From Bacillus sp. IITD106 (GTDB lineage Bacteria > Bacillota > Bacilli > Bacillales > Bacillaceae_C), in NCBI RefSeq assembly GCF_019459225.1, contig NZ_JAIAZY010000036.1:1-50169 (forward strand): DNA of 50,169 bases, read 5' to 3'. This document shows positions 8,636 through 17,167 of the stretch, piece after piece. The stretch's first letter is position 1. Each line of letters begins with the position of its first letter. The notes under the pieces are model-generated. The model was not told the DNA's origin. It was given only the letters and a program-made list of their open reading frames with translations, and did not search any database. A program made the position numbers and the translations under genes.

Positions 8636-9055
8636 TTAATACTTTTTACTAAGGTCACCTATAACTTGATTGATGAACTTTAGCTTTTTTCTACCACCAA
8701 GGGTATCAATAACTCGTTTGGTGACCTTCACCATCTTTTTTCTGCCACCAAGGGCACCTATAACTTGATTGGTGACCTCCACCATCTTTTTTCCGCCACC
8801 AAGGGCACCTATAACTCGTTTGGTGACCTTCACCATCTTTTTTCCGCCACCAAGGGCACCTATAACTCGTTTGGTGACCTTCACCATCTTTTTTCTGCCA
8901 CCAAGGGCACCTATAACTTGATTGGTGACCTCCACCATCTTTTTTCCGCCACCAAGGGCACCTATAACTCGTTTGGTGACCTTCACCATCTTTTTTCCGC
9001 CACCAAGGGCACCTATACGATGCTTTCCTCCCTTATCATAATTTTTCCATAACAA
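8636..9055 (-). CDS. Putative Lys/Gly-rich 17-residue-repeat protein
   Basis: An open frame of 139 codons starting with TTG encodes six to seven copies of a basic 17-residue unit of the form VIGALGGGKKMVKVTKR. The repeat keeps this frame even in the most diverged copy at the 3' end (VIDTLGGRKKLKFINQ), whereas the opposite strand has a stop there, which favours the minus strand if anything is translated. Against it, no good ribosome site precedes the TTG; a GGGAGGA lies inside but has no start codon after it. It may be an unexpressed repeat. A DNA- or coat-binding basic protein is only a guess. Confidence 0.35.
   Translation of the reverse strand: MLWKNYDKGGKHRIGALGGGKKMVKVTKRVIGALGGGKKMVEVTNQVIGALGGRKKMVKVTKRVIGALGGGKKMVKVTKRVIGALGGGKKMVEVTNQVIGALGGRKKMVKVTKRVIDTLGGRKKLKFINQVIGDLSKKY
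8650..9022. repeat. 51-bp minisatellite with three-unit higher-order pattern
   Basis: About seven head-to-tail copies of a 51-bp unit. Each full unit contains a short inverted repeat GGTGA-CCT-TCACC (or the CTCCACC variant). Two sequence types alternate as X-Y-Y-X-Y-Y (X has TTGATTGG/CTCCACC, Y has CTCGTTTGG/CTTCACC), so a 153-bp block was itself duplicated. The copy at 8650-8702 is degenerate. Confidence 0.92.
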
Positions 9056-9184
9056 TTAAGTCTCAGTAGATCTATTTAAAAAATATCTTCATTTATATAA
9101 TAGAGCAAGACAACCATTTGGACGCACACTCTCCCATTAGCTATAATTTAAAGTGTAACGAAAAAATATAAGGGAGTGTTGTAT

Positions 9185-9655
9185 GTGTACCGAAAAGTGG
9201 AGGATTTTGTTAATGATTGGAATGTTGCTTCTGCTGGAACATTAAATGTATTTAAAGCCATGACCAATGATAAACTGGATCAATCCATTGCAGAAGGTCA
9301 TAATAGTCTTGGATGGTTGGCCTGGCATTTAGTTGGTGCTGCAGGTGCATTTGGCCATTTTGCTGGTCTTAGCATCCCCGGCCCTACCCAAGACCAGCCT
9401 GCCCCTACTGATGTAGCGGAAATAGTTGCAGCATACGAGAAAATCATTAATGCTTATAAAGAAGAAACGACAAAGCTAACTGATGAGTCCTTACTTGAAG
9501 AGGTAACAGGATTCGGTGGTCCGACACTACGCGGAGAACTTTTAAGATCTTTAATCGACCATCAAACCCACCACAGAGGACAAATGACCGTTTTGCTTCG
9601 CCAGGCAGGATTAACGGTACCGCCTATTATGGGACCAACAAAGGAAATGCAATAA
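9185..9655 (+). CDS. DinB/YfiT-type four-helix metalloprotein
   Basis: A 156-residue DinB-like protein. The metal-binding histidines are visible as WLAWHLVG near residue 48 and the DHQTHHRGQ motif near residue 127, the usual three-His arrangement of the DinB_2 superfamily. Members range from thiol-S-transferases (bacillithiol-dependent) to stress proteins of unknown activity. The GTG at 9185 is preferred because AAGGGAG lies eight bases upstream; the earlier GTG at 9176 overlaps that site. A likely promoter -10 (TATAAT) is at about 9141. Confidence 0.88.
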   Translation: MYRKVEDFVNDWNVASAGTLNVFKAMTNDKLDQSIAEGHNSLGWLAWHLVGAAGAFGHFAGLSIPGPTQDQPAPTDVAEIVAAYEKIINAYKEETTKLTDESLLEEVTGFGGPTLRGELLRSLIDHQTHHRGQMTVLLRQAGLTVPPIMGPTKEMQ

Positions 9656-9758
9656 CATCAATCCACCTCTACTGGTGGATTTTACGTATGCTAGTTATTT
9701 CATCTTTAAAATAATATATGATAAACTTTGAATATACTTAATGAAAGGAAGCGATTTC

Positions 9759-10583
9759 ATGCAATACATAACGTTAAACAATGGGAATCGTGCACCGCAG
9801 TTAGGTTATGGGGTGTGGAAGGTTCCGAATGAAGAAGCAGCAAATGCTGTAGAGCAAGCATTTGAAGCAGGATATCGTTTAATTGATACGGCAATGATTT
9901 ATAGAAATGAAGAGGGTGTCGGAGAAGCACTAGCCAAAACTAGTATTCCGCGCGAGGAGTTATTCATAACAACGAAAGTTTGGAATGCCGATCAAGGGTA
10001 TGATAATACGTTAAAGGCATTTGACGAGAGCCTTGAAAAACTTGGACTGGATTATGTGGACCTTTACTTAATCCACTGGCCAACACCAAAATTTGATCAA
10101 TACGTAGATACATACAAAGCATTGGAAAAAATCTATAAAGATGGCCGTGCAAAAGCAATTGGCGTTTGCAACTTTGAGATTGAACACTTGCAGCGGATAT
10201 TGGATGAATGTGAAGTCGTGCCTGCAGTTAACCAAGTCGAGTGCCATCCATATTTACAGCAAAAAGAATTAAAGGAATTTTGTAAAAAACATGGTATTTA
10301 TATAGAGGCATATAGTCCCCTAATGAACGGAACAAAAGTATTAGAGGATGCCGTAATAAAAGAGTTGGCAGAACAATATGGAAAAACACCAGCTCAAGTC
10401 ATTCTACGCTGGCAGTTACAAACAGATGTCATTGTAATTCCAAAAACAGTTACCCCTTCACGGATGAAAGAAAATATCGATATTTTTGATTTTGAATTAA
10501 GCGAGGCGGATATGGAAAAAATAGCTGCTTTGGATCGTGGCGAGCGCCATAATTCCGATCCTAATGAAATGCATATTCGCTAA
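9759..10583 (+). CDS. Aldo/keto reductase (AKR5-like)
   Basis: A 274-residue NADPH-dependent aldo/keto reductase counted from the ATG at 9759 (AAAGGAAG site). The catalytic tetrad is complete: D43, Y48, K73 and H106 (DTAMIY, TTKVW, LIHWP). The C-terminal IPKTVTPSRMKENIDIFDFELSE carries the NADPH-phosphate-binding K/S/R residues. The family reduces aldehydes such as methylglyoxal to alcohols. It closely follows the DinB-like gene but has its own spacing and a terminator right after, so it is probably monocistronic. Confidence 0.95.
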   Translation: MQYITLNNGNRAPQLGYGVWKVPNEEAANAVEQAFEAGYRLIDTAMIYRNEEGVGEALAKTSIPREELFITTKVWNADQGYDNTLKAFDESLEKLGLDYVDLYLIHWPTPKFDQYVDTYKALEKIYKDGRAKAIGVCNFEIEHLQRILDECEVVPAVNQVECHPYLQQKELKEFCKKHGIYIEAYSPLMNGTKVLEDAVIKELAEQYGKTPAQVILRWQLQTDVIVIPKTVTPSRMKENIDIFDFELSEADMEKIAALDRGERHNSDPNEMHIR

Positions 10584-10612
10584 AAGGCTGTTATCAAGCA
10601 GCCTTTTTCTTA
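10583..10612 (+). terminator. Terminator after aldo/keto reductase
   Basis: AAAGGCTG-TTATCAAG-CAGCCTTTTTCTT: an 8-bp stem followed by a T-run. It also borders the convergent CBS gene. Confidence 0.85.
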
Positions 10613-10613
10613 T

Positions 10614-11081
10614 TTATAAATTCTCTAACAACGTTTCCTGAATCGTTCGAATCAAATCACCACGACTAATGACCCCAATTACTTTATTTTCCTTATTCAC
10701 TACTGGCACTTTTTTAAAATGATGCTTAGCCAATAATTCCAATACTACTTCCAATTCATCTTCCTCATATACTTTTACAATCGAGCGTTTTTTAGCAATT
10801 TGTAGAACGGAGACATCTTTTAAATACCTAACAATCTCCTCTAACTTTTCTTTGTCATATACATACGTCAAAGAAGAATAATAATCAAACGCGAATATAT
10901 TTTTGGGCTTTATAAATCGCAGCACATCTCCATCCGTAAGCATTCCTGTTAAATTTCCATCATCATTCACAACAGGCATCCCACCAATATTGTGCTCCAT
11001 AAATTGTTTAATAGCACTTTTAACACTTTCTTTTTCGTTAATAGTATAAACATTGCTTATCATAAAATCTTTTACTTTCAT
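10614..11081 (-). CDS. CBS-domain-pair protein
   Basis: A 155-residue protein consisting of two CBS motifs (residues ~1-60, VKDFMISNVYTINEKESV...GGMPVVNDDGNLTGMLTDGDVL; and ~90-150, VLQIAKKRSIVKVYEEDELEVVLELL...VPVVNKENKVIGVISRGDLI). Such stand-alone pairs form a Bateman module binding AMP, ATP or SAM and act as energy-status sensors. The partner is unknown. The middle insert (FAFDYYSSLTYVYDKEKLEEIVRYL) is typical of cytosolic two-CBS proteins of Bacilli. Confidence 0.92.
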   Translation of the reverse strand: MKVKDFMISNVYTINEKESVKSAIKQFMEHNIGGMPVVNDDGNLTGMLTDGDVLRFIKPKNIFAFDYYSSLTYVYDKEKLEEIVRYLKDVSVLQIAKKRSIVKVYEEDELEVVLELLAKHHFKKVPVVNKENKVIGVISRGDLIRTIQETLLENL

Positions 11082-11395
11082 GATAAAAAATCCTTTCTCC
11101 TTGGATTTGAAAAATGTAAAAACATCCAGCTGAATAATATTCTATGTTAATACTCTTCCCTATATATTCACTTAGTAAAACCAAGTGAGGAGGGGAAAAT
11201 ATGCTGAAAAGATTATCTTGGATCGGCTGACACCAGAATATTTGGCCGTAATGAATTAACTAATCCAGCCTTCTTCCCCTTCAAGCTTAAAAGGGGTTAA
11301 CCTCTAGAGCAATTTCACTTTAGTGATGTGAGGTCCAATCAAATATAATAAAGATGGAAGAAAAACAAGTTGTTTTTCTTCCACCTTTTGAAAAC
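11082..11395. other. Spacer with micro-ORF and hairpins
   Basis: A 314-base spacer. A GAGGAGGGG site precedes a nine-residue plus-strand ORF MLKRLSWIG (11201-11230); further on, CCCCTT/AAGGGG forms a small hairpin at about 11276-11296. No larger gene is seen. The micro-ORF may be a leader remnant or chance. Confidence 0.3.
11354..11384. terminator. Terminator of catalase gene
   Basis: GGAAGAAAAACAA and its exact complement are separated by a single base; the hairpin lies just past the catalase stop. Confidence 0.75.
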
Positions 11396-12973
11396 TTAAT
11401 AGCCATCTGTTTCGTGCCCCATATTTTCTGCATCTTTAACTGTTTTATCCGCAGTGGAGGAACTCGTATGTGATTTACTTTCACTTTTCTCATTCGCGAT
11501 TCCATCTGCGACTCGTTTCCCATAGTCCGGGTCAGCTTTAGTAAAGTATTCAATCATTTTTTCTTGAATAGCAGGGTTACATATTTTTAATGCATCGACT
11601 AAATTTGATATGAGTTCTTCCCTTTCTGTATCATCAAAGGCACGATATGTTTCACCAGCTTGTTTAAAATCATTGGTACGATCAATTTTTTCCCTTACTA
11701 ATTTTGCATCGTAATGTGGTTGATGTTCTTTAACATTTTTTGTTGCTTCTTTTAATCCTCCCAGAACAGAAGGCTCATAGTTAACGTGTGGATTTTGTTC
11801 AGGAGCGCGATCTACTTTAAATTGCATTTGACCTCCGCCTTGATTTGTTGCCACTCGTTTTTTCGGTGCATTTATTGGAAGCTGTAAATAATTCGCACCT
11901 ACACGATACCGTTGTGTATCCGAATATGAAAACGTCCTGCCCTGAAGCATTTTATCATCAGAAAAATCAAGTCCATCAACAAGTACTCCTGTACCAAAAG
12001 CCGCCTGCTCTACTTCTACAAAATAATCTTCAGGATTTTTATTTAGGACCATTCTTCCAATAGGATGCCAAGGAAATTGTTCTTTCGGCCATAGTTTTGT
12101 ATCATCAAGAGGATCAAAATCTAATTCAGGGTGCTCACCATCACTCATGATTTGTACATGTAGCTCCCATTCTGGATAATCACCTCGTTCGATTGCTTCA
12201 TATAAATCTTGTGTTGCGTGGTTAAAGTTTTTACCTTGAATTTCCTCTGCTTCCTTTTGTGTTAAATTCTTTATACCTTGTTTCGGTTCCCAATGATATT
12301 TTACAAGGACCGCTTCACCTTCACTGTTTACCCACTTATACGTGTTCACTCCGGACCCTTGCATTTGACGGTAATTCGCCGGAATTCCCCAAGGTGAAAA
12401 TAAAAAGGTTATCATATGAGTAGCTTCTGGTGTTTGTGAAACAAAATCAAACATTCTCTCAGGATCAGGAAGATTGTTTACAGGGTCATGTTTAAACGCG
12501 TGAATCATATCTGGGAATTTCATCGCGTCACGAATAAAGAAAATCTTTAAGTTGTTCCCTACCAAATCCCAGTTCCCCTCGTCTGTATAAAATTTCACAG
12601 CAAACCCGCGGGGATCTCGTAAAGTTTCTGGAGAGTGACCTCCACCGGCTACAGTGGAAAAACGAACGAAGACAGGTGTCTGCTTCCCTGCTTCTTGTAA
12701 AACCTTAGCCCTTGTGTATTTGGAAGTCGGTTCATCTCCCACTTTCCCATAAGCCTCAAAATACCCATGAGCACCTGCTCCACGTGCATGAACGATACGT
12801 TCAGGAATCTTCTCACGATCAAAATGCGAAATCTTTTCAATGAAATGGTAATTTTCTAATGTGGAAGGTCCTCTATTTCCCACAGTTCTAATATTCTGGT
12901 TATCCGAAATTGGATGTCCTTGACGATTCGTTAGCGTCATTTCATCTTCAAATTCTTGACCATTATGACTCAT
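11396..12973 (-). CDS. Monofunctional haem catalase
   Basis: A 525-residue clade-3-like catalase that dismutates hydrogen peroxide to water and oxygen. The active-site histidine is in [10 protein letters not shown] (H69), the distal asparagine in [11 protein letters not shown], and the proximal haem-ligand tyrosine in the signature [17 protein letters not shown]. The catalase immune-responsive domain follows from about residue 420. The C-terminal ~25 residues (Lys/Ser-rich, [15 protein letters not shown]) are a low-complexity extension. It resembles both vegetative KatA and spore KatX of B. subtilis; which role applies cannot be decided. A scrap of a second catalase lies at 16.7 kb. Confidence 0.97.
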   Translation of the reverse strand: MSHNGQEFEDEMTLTNRQGHPISDNQNIRTVGNRGPSTLENYHFIEKISHFDREKIPERIVHARGAGAHGYFEAYGKVGDEPTSKYTRAKVLQEAGKQTPVFVRFSTVAGGGHSPETLRDPRGFAVKFYTDEGNWDLVGNNLKIFFIRDAMKFPDMIHAFKHDPVNNLPDPERMFDFVSQTPEATHMITFLFSPWGIPANYRQMQGSGVNTYKWVNSEGEAVLVKYHWEPKQGIKNLTQKEAEEIQGKNFNHATQDLYEAIERGDYPEWELHVQIMSDGEHPELDFDPLDDTKLWPKEQFPWHPIGRMVLNKNPEDYFVEVEQAAFGTGVLVDGLDFSDDKMLQGRTFSYSDTQRYRVGANYLQLPINAPKKRVATNQGGGQMQFKVDRAPEQNPHVNYEPSVLGGLKEATKNVKEHQPHYDAKLVREKIDRTNDFKQAGETYRAFDDTEREELISNLVDALKICNPAIQEKMIEYFTKADPDYGKRVADGIANEKSESKSHTSSSTADKTVKDAENMGHETDGY

Positions 12974-13126
12974 ATTTATCCTCCATATCCAATGGTATAA
13001 AGATATTAATGTCCATAAACAAGATAACTATGTATTAATTACCAGATGAAATTAAGGGGCAGCACAATAAGAATAAGGTAGAAAAACCAGAAATGGATTT
13101 ACTACCTTTTTCATAATACATATTAA

Positions 13127-13315
13127 TTAAAAAGGAACTTCTTCGGCATCTGCATATATAAACCCATTCAGATCTATTTCATATTCACTGTATGTCAGGC
13201 CTAAATTGTTTCCTTCCCACCGGCGGCCTAAAACCTCTTCAACTAAAGTTTCCATTCCGCCCTCGGCCTCTGCTGTGGATAAAATTAATAGGCATGGCAG
13301 TTCCTTCCTTCACCT
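13127..13315 (-). pseudogene. Unidentified C-terminal gene fragment
   Basis: An open stretch reading ELPCLLILSTAEAEGGMETL...VLGRRWEGNNLGLTYSEY...DLNGFIYADAEEVPF, then stop. It has no upstream remainder or ribosome site, so it looks like the 3' end of a deleted gene. The family was not recognised. Confidence 0.4.
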
Positions 13316-13375
13316 ACATGTCTAAATTTGTTTAGGATGCATTAGGAAAGCTCCTTGTTTTATTATTTAAAGCTT

Positions 13376-13513
13376 TCAAGGTTGCCATATTTCTAACATA
13401 TTTCCATCTGGAACGCAAAATTTGAAGTTAGGTCCACTAGGCTTATTTTCTGGAATATCAGATACAATGTTTACTCCGATTTCTTTCTTCTGAACAAAAT
13501 TAGTAAATTATGT
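13376..13513 (-). pseudogene. Glyoxalase/VOC family C-terminal remnant
   Basis: The minus strand reads FVQKKEIGVNIVSDIPENK followed by PSGPNFKFCVPDGNMLEIWQP and a stop. FxxPDGNxLEIWQP is the characteristic end of the vicinal-oxygen-chelate (glyoxalase/bleomycin resistance) fold with its metal-ligand glutamate. A stop codon lies directly upstream in frame, so only the last ~40 codons survive. Confidence 0.65.
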
Positions 13514-13696
13514 TAATGTTAGTATGGAGTTTACGAAGAATTATATTTTAAGCGAAGTAAGCGGGAGTAATATATTGATTCACACGGGGTAATTTAGTTC
13601 TAAAAATATTTGACTATCGGAATGAACCATTTAAAAATAACTTCGCTTTTTAATTTTTTTCAAGTTCCGGGGTTGTCATACGGAAAGGAGGAGACT

Positions 13697-14533
13697 ATGA
13701 GTACAATAAACTTTAAAGTTATACCATCACCACACATGTTGAGGCGTGATATTGAGTGCATCCGGATAACGTCACAAAAGGGTACAGAAGCACTCGAAGT
13801 TAAGGTATGCCCTAGCGGTTTTCCCGGTATTGTGTTCAATGTTGCCTCTGACGGCTCTTCTGCTATTGAAAGTATTACCACCCGAAAGGCAAAAGCCTCG
13901 AATGTGCCCCGATTGTTTATGCATGGGCAAGGTGCGGAACCGAGTATCATGTGTTTCAAAAGCGAGCCATACATATCAATACAAGTGGTGTTCAAGTCTC
14001 ACGCTCTTTATACTTTGTTTGGCATGGACGCGTCCTCACTCAACCAAGGATTTCTATTACCCGAACAATTTGGTGCAACAAAGCTTAAGTTACGGCTTCT
14101 AAACGCTAATACAACTGCCGAGAGGGTTACTATACTCGGTGAATTTTTAATTGCAAAACTGCAGCAAACCAATAAGAGAGACGAACTAATCGAGCAGATA
14201 CTGGATTATATTCGTGAACACATAGAATCAGTTACAGTGAAGAACTTAGTGGCGGCATTTCATATTTCGGAGCGGCAATTCCAGAAGCGATTTGCCCGAG
14301 TCGTTGGCATGCAGCCACAATTGTACATTAGGGTAAAACGTATAAATGAGGCACTGAGATTGATGAATACAGGTCAATACGAGCGATTGTCGGATATCGC
14401 ATACATCCTTAATTTTTATGACCAATCGCATTTTATTCGGGATATGAAAGCATTCTCCTGGGTGAGTCCGAAGAATATAATGATGAAAGTAAGTGAATTT
14501 CATAGTGACCAGGCCGGCTCGTCGTATTTATAG
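13697..14533 (+). CDS. AraC family transcriptional regulator
   Basis: About 278 residues from the ATG at 13697, which follows AAAGGAGGAG closely; the frame is open back to 13610. The C-terminal ~100 residues form the double helix-turn-helix of AraC/XylS (VKNLVAAFHISERQFQKRF and LSDIAYILNFYDQSHFIRDMKAF). The N-terminal beta-rich part (HMLRRDIECIRIT) is the kind that acts as an effector pocket in this group. The next gene, a RibD-like reductase 240 bases downstream on the same strand, is a possible target but is not tightly linked. Base composition is somewhat richer in G+C than the flanks. Confidence 0.9.
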   Translation: MSTINFKVIPSPHMLRRDIECIRITSQKGTEALEVKVCPSGFPGIVFNVASDGSSAIESITTRKAKASNVPRLFMHGQGAEPSIMCFKSEPYISIQVVFKSHALYTLFGMDASSLNQGFLLPEQFGATKLKLRLLNANTTAERVTILGEFLIAKLQQTNKRDELIEQILDYIREHIESVTVKNLVAAFHISERQFQKRFARVVGMQPQLYIRVKRINEALRLMNTGQYERLSDIAYILNFYDQSHFIRDMKAFSWVSPKNIMMKVSEFHSDQAGSSYL

Positions 14534-14773
14534 AAAATGACTGTTTCTTTAATTTTTTCTGGCTATGATGGATATGTAAAACACAACGAAAGGCGCATAC
14601 CGATTTCCAAAGTCAAAGGGATAATTAGGGCGAATGAAGGGTCACAAGGTTAGGTGCGCAGTCAATATTGTGAAATGCTATTAGGTGAACCTCAAATGTG
14701 ACGGGATTATACAATTTTTTACTCAGACGCGGTAGTAATATGTACTTATCCAATGCGCAAGGAGCGATTTAGC

Positions 14774-15346
14774 ATGAGAAAAATTATTATGTTAAACAGA
14801 ATTTCAATTGACGGTTATTTTGCAAGTTTAAACGACGCAACCTTCGGAATGGATTGGTTTATACATGATCCTGAAGTTGACCAAGCCGTACATTCAAACA
14901 GGCACTTGGACACTCTCATATTAGGCGGGGTTACATACATGGGTTTTCAACGCAGCTGGGTTCCTTTAAGGGATGATCCCGATACCCCCAAAGAGATGAA
15001 GGCTGTTGCTGAAGAGTTAACTAACATGACGAAAGTGGTCTTTTCGAATAAGCTGAAGGAAACTACCTGGGAGAACACCAAACTATTCAATGGTAATATT
15101 GTCGAAGTGGTAAGGAATCTAAAGGATGAAGCAGGCACCGATATTCTTATTATGGGCAGTGGTACAATCGTCCAGCAACTTGCGGACGAAGGATTAATTG
15201 ACGAATTTTTGTTTATTGTTACTCCAGTTGTTGCAGGAGAAGGTAAGCCACTGTTTAAACATGTTAAACAGTTTGGTCTTACACTTGTAGAGACGAAAGC
15301 CTTTAAGTCTGGAAACGTTTTGCTACATTACGAGTTAAAAAAGTAG
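14774..15346 (+). CDS. Dihydrofolate reductase/RibD C-terminal-like reductase
   Basis: A 190-residue protein of the RibD_C/DHFR-like family (YyaP/YwjB type), starting at the ATG at 14774 with AAGGAG nine bases upstream. Visible signatures are KIIMLNRISIDGYFA at the N-terminus, LILGGVTYMGF, the nucleotide-binding ILIMGSGTIVQQLADEGLIDEF, and VTPVVAGEGKPLF. The family binds NADPH; most small bacterial members have no assigned substrate. The upstream AraC gene points to regulated expression, which is inference. Confidence 0.9.
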   Translation: MRKIIMLNRISIDGYFASLNDATFGMDWFIHDPEVDQAVHSNRHLDTLILGGVTYMGFQRSWVPLRDDPDTPKEMKAVAEELTNMTKVVFSNKLKETTWENTKLFNGNIVEVVRNLKDEAGTDILIMGSGTIVQQLADEGLIDEFLFIVTPVVAGEGKPLFKHVKQFGLTLVETKAFKSGNVLLHYELKK

Positions 15347-15431
15347 AGCCGAGCCTACATTAGAACCTTGAACATGCAGGTTATTCAAGAATAGGGCGCG
15401 ATTATGAAAGAAAGGCCAATACAAAACTCAC

Positions 15432-15470
15432 AAAAGGAGCTTGGATATCCAAACTCCTTTTGTGTGTTAG
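15432..15470 (+). terminator. Long hairpin after RibD-like gene
   Basis: CACAAAAGGAG and its complement CTCCTTTTGTG enclose a second palindrome TTGGATATCCAA, making an almost continuous stem. It is a likely terminator despite the lack of a clean T-run. Confidence 0.65.
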
Positions 15471-15635
15471 TTTTGCTGTTAATTATGGTGTTAATTATGG
15501 TGATAATCACGATGTTAATTGCCTGATAATAGGACTGTTATTTCTGCTGCTTTTTGTGTTTTGTACTCCAAAACCGAACCCGTTAATGTTATACTGGTTT
15601 TTTTATTTTAGTATAAGTAGAATTAAGCAAAAAAA

Positions 15636-15664
15636 TTGACAAAAAAATTCATTTGTGCTATAAT
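15636..15664 (+). promoter_or_regulatory. Consensus sigma-A promoter
   Basis: TTGACA at 15636-15641 and TATAAT at 15659-15664, with a 17-base spacer: a perfect vegetative promoter for the methyltransferase gene. Confidence 0.9.
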
Positions 15665-15690
15665 TTACATTTATAATTTTAATGTTTATA

Positions 15691-15727
15691 ATAGGATTCT
15701 CCTGGCCAGGGGAATCCTATTTTTGTT
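15691..15727 (+). promoter_or_regulatory. Terminator-like attenuator in methyltransferase leader
   Basis: A 12-bp stem (ATAGGATTCTCC with GGGGAATCCTAT, one G-U pair) closes a TGGCCA loop and is followed by TTTTTGTTG. It begins about 20 bases after the predicted transcription start and before the ribosome site, where a premature terminator would control the gene. No anti-terminator partner was identified. Confidence 0.65.
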
Positions 15728-15748
15728 GTATATGAAGGAGTGGACTAT

Positions 15749-16663
15749 ATGAAAAAAGGCGAATCCAGTGTGACTTCATTAGTTTCTGCATTTGCACGGG
15801 CCTACCATAGTCAAAATGATAGGCCAATAATCTTTAATGACTTTATGGCGAAAGAGCTTATAACACAAAAAGAATATTACGACATCAAAGAAAATATGGT
15901 ACAAGGCATTCAGTTTTTCAACAAGGAAATAGCGGAAAAATTTAAAGGAAATTCAGAAGAAATTTTAAAATGGATTACTCAAATCCAGCTGGCTCCCACT
16001 CCTTTGGCGCGTGCAGCTTATAACGAAAAAGTTTTGGAAAATGAAATGAAGCTTGGCATAACACAATATGTTATACTCGGCGCTGGAATGGATACGTTCG
16101 GCTTTCGTCATCCCGAATTGGGAAACAAGCTAGAAATATTCGAAATCGATCACCCAATCACGCAGGAATTTAAAAAGAAGAGATTGGAAGAAATCAATCT
16201 CACGATACCAAGCAATATGCATTTTATTTCAATGGATTTTACCAAACAGTTCTCTTTTCAAACACTATTAGACCACGGATTCGAAGAGCAGAAAACATTT
16301 TTTAGCCTTCTAGGTGTTTCATTTTATTTAGCGAAAGAAGAATTATCTAACTTGATGAAGCATTTATTCCACAATGTACCATCAGGCAGTTCAATTGTGT
16401 TTGATTATGGAGATGAAGGATTATTTAAAGAAAAGGGTCATTCTAACAGGGTGGAAAATATGGTGAAAATGGCAGCAGTCGGAGGTGAGCCGATGAAATC
16501 TTGTTTTTCATATTCCGAGTTGGAGAAATTGTTGGAAAAATCAGGTTTACTCATTTATGAACATCTATCACCTGAAAAAATAAATGAGCTTTATTTTAAA
16601 AACCGAGATGATTATTTAACGGCTTTTGAAACGATTCATTACGTGCATGCTGTGAAAAAATAA
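15749..16663 (+). CDS. SAM-dependent methyltransferase, LCMT/PPM1 (TIGR00027-like) family
   Basis: A 304-residue class I methyltransferase. The family hallmark is the SAM-binding VILGAGMDTFGFRHPE near residue 107 and the acidic end of strand 2, IFEIDHPITQEFKKKRL; post-motif SLLGVSFYLAKEEL follows. Relatives methylate carboxyls (leucine carboxyl methyltransferase) or polyketide-type small molecules; the substrate here is unknown. The ATG at 15749 has AAGGAG eight bases upstream; the in-frame GTG at 15740 overlaps that site. A consensus promoter and terminator-like leader hairpin precede it, suggesting conditional expression. Confidence 0.9.
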   Translation: MKKGESSVTSLVSAFARAYHSQNDRPIIFNDFMAKELITQKEYYDIKENMVQGIQFFNKEIAEKFKGNSEEILKWITQIQLAPTPLARAAYNEKVLENEMKLGITQYVILGAGMDTFGFRHPELGNKLEIFEIDHPITQEFKKKRLEEINLTIPSNMHFISMDFTKQFSFQTLLDHGFEEQKTFFSLLGVSFYLAKEELSNLMKHLFHNVPSGSSIVFDYGDEGLFKEKGHSNRVENMVKMAAVGGEPMKSCFSYSELEKLLEKSGLLIYEHLSPEKINELYFKNRDDYLTAFETIHYVHAVKK

Positions 16664-16688
16664 AAATAGAGGTAGAGGAATTTGTATT

Positions 16689-16757
16689 CTTTTCTTTCAA
16701 ATTAACAATTTCTTCAGCAACTCGTTTTTCATAATGCGGATCAGCTTTTAATGCGGT
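16689..16757 (-). pseudogene. Catalase C-terminal scrap
   Basis: The minus strand reads TALKADPHYEKRVAEEIVNL, matching the [19 protein letters not shown] tail of the intact catalase at 11.4 kb at protein and partly at DNA level. It is only ~23 codons of a second catalase gene. Confidence 0.65.
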
Positions 16758-16833
16758 TGATGATTCTTAACATTTATATAGAAATCCTCCTTGTAGTTGA
16801 GGGGGATTTTGCTATGGTTGAGAATACATCAAG

Positions 16834-17165
16834 TCAATTAATTTCGGTGGTTAACTTCCTAATGACGTCCTCACTTAACCCGGTAACCTTCATTACTATA
16901 GAAGGTTCCATTCCTTCCTGAAGCATTTTCAAAGCAACATTATGCCTTTCTTTTATCATACTTTCTTTTCTTCCTTCTTCTCTCCCAAGCCTACGCTCCC
17001 CTTCAAGGTTGCTGAGCAAGTCACGTAATTCCTTGGCACGCGCTTCAAATAAGACGCGATTTTCTTTATTTGCGCTCAATGTTTCCCATTCGATGAGCGC
17101 TTCCCTAACATGTTCAAAATTCATCTCCCATTCCTCCAAATCGGAAATGATTTCGCTTTCTGCAT
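16834..17165 (-). pseudogene. Rpn-type PD-(D/E)XK nuclease/transposase, C-terminal fragment
   Basis: About 110 residues, EIISDLEEWEMNFEHVREAL...ALIEWETLSANKENRVLFEARAKE...REEGRKESMIKERHNVALKMLQEGM, match the C-terminal helical tail of Rpn family recombination-promoting nucleases, which usually run to ~300 residues. The nuclease domain is missing, and the frame runs straight into the end of the DUF1801 gene, so a deletion joined the two. It probably makes no functional protein. Confidence 0.7.
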
Positions 17166-17167
17166 TA

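Noticed and set aside
8650-9022. CRISPR array
   Set aside because: Units are directly adjacent 51-mers without variable spacers, and there are no cas genes.
8765-9052. Plus-strand 95-codon frame (GDLHHLFSATKGTYNS repeats) in the minisatellite
   Set aside because: No ribosome site, TTG start inside the repeat, and the degenerate unit has a stop in this frame.
15682-15735. 17-codon ORF MFIIGFSWPGESYFCCI across the methyltransferase leader hairpin
   Set aside because: Only about ten bases from the predicted transcription start and without a ribosome site; kept only as a remark.
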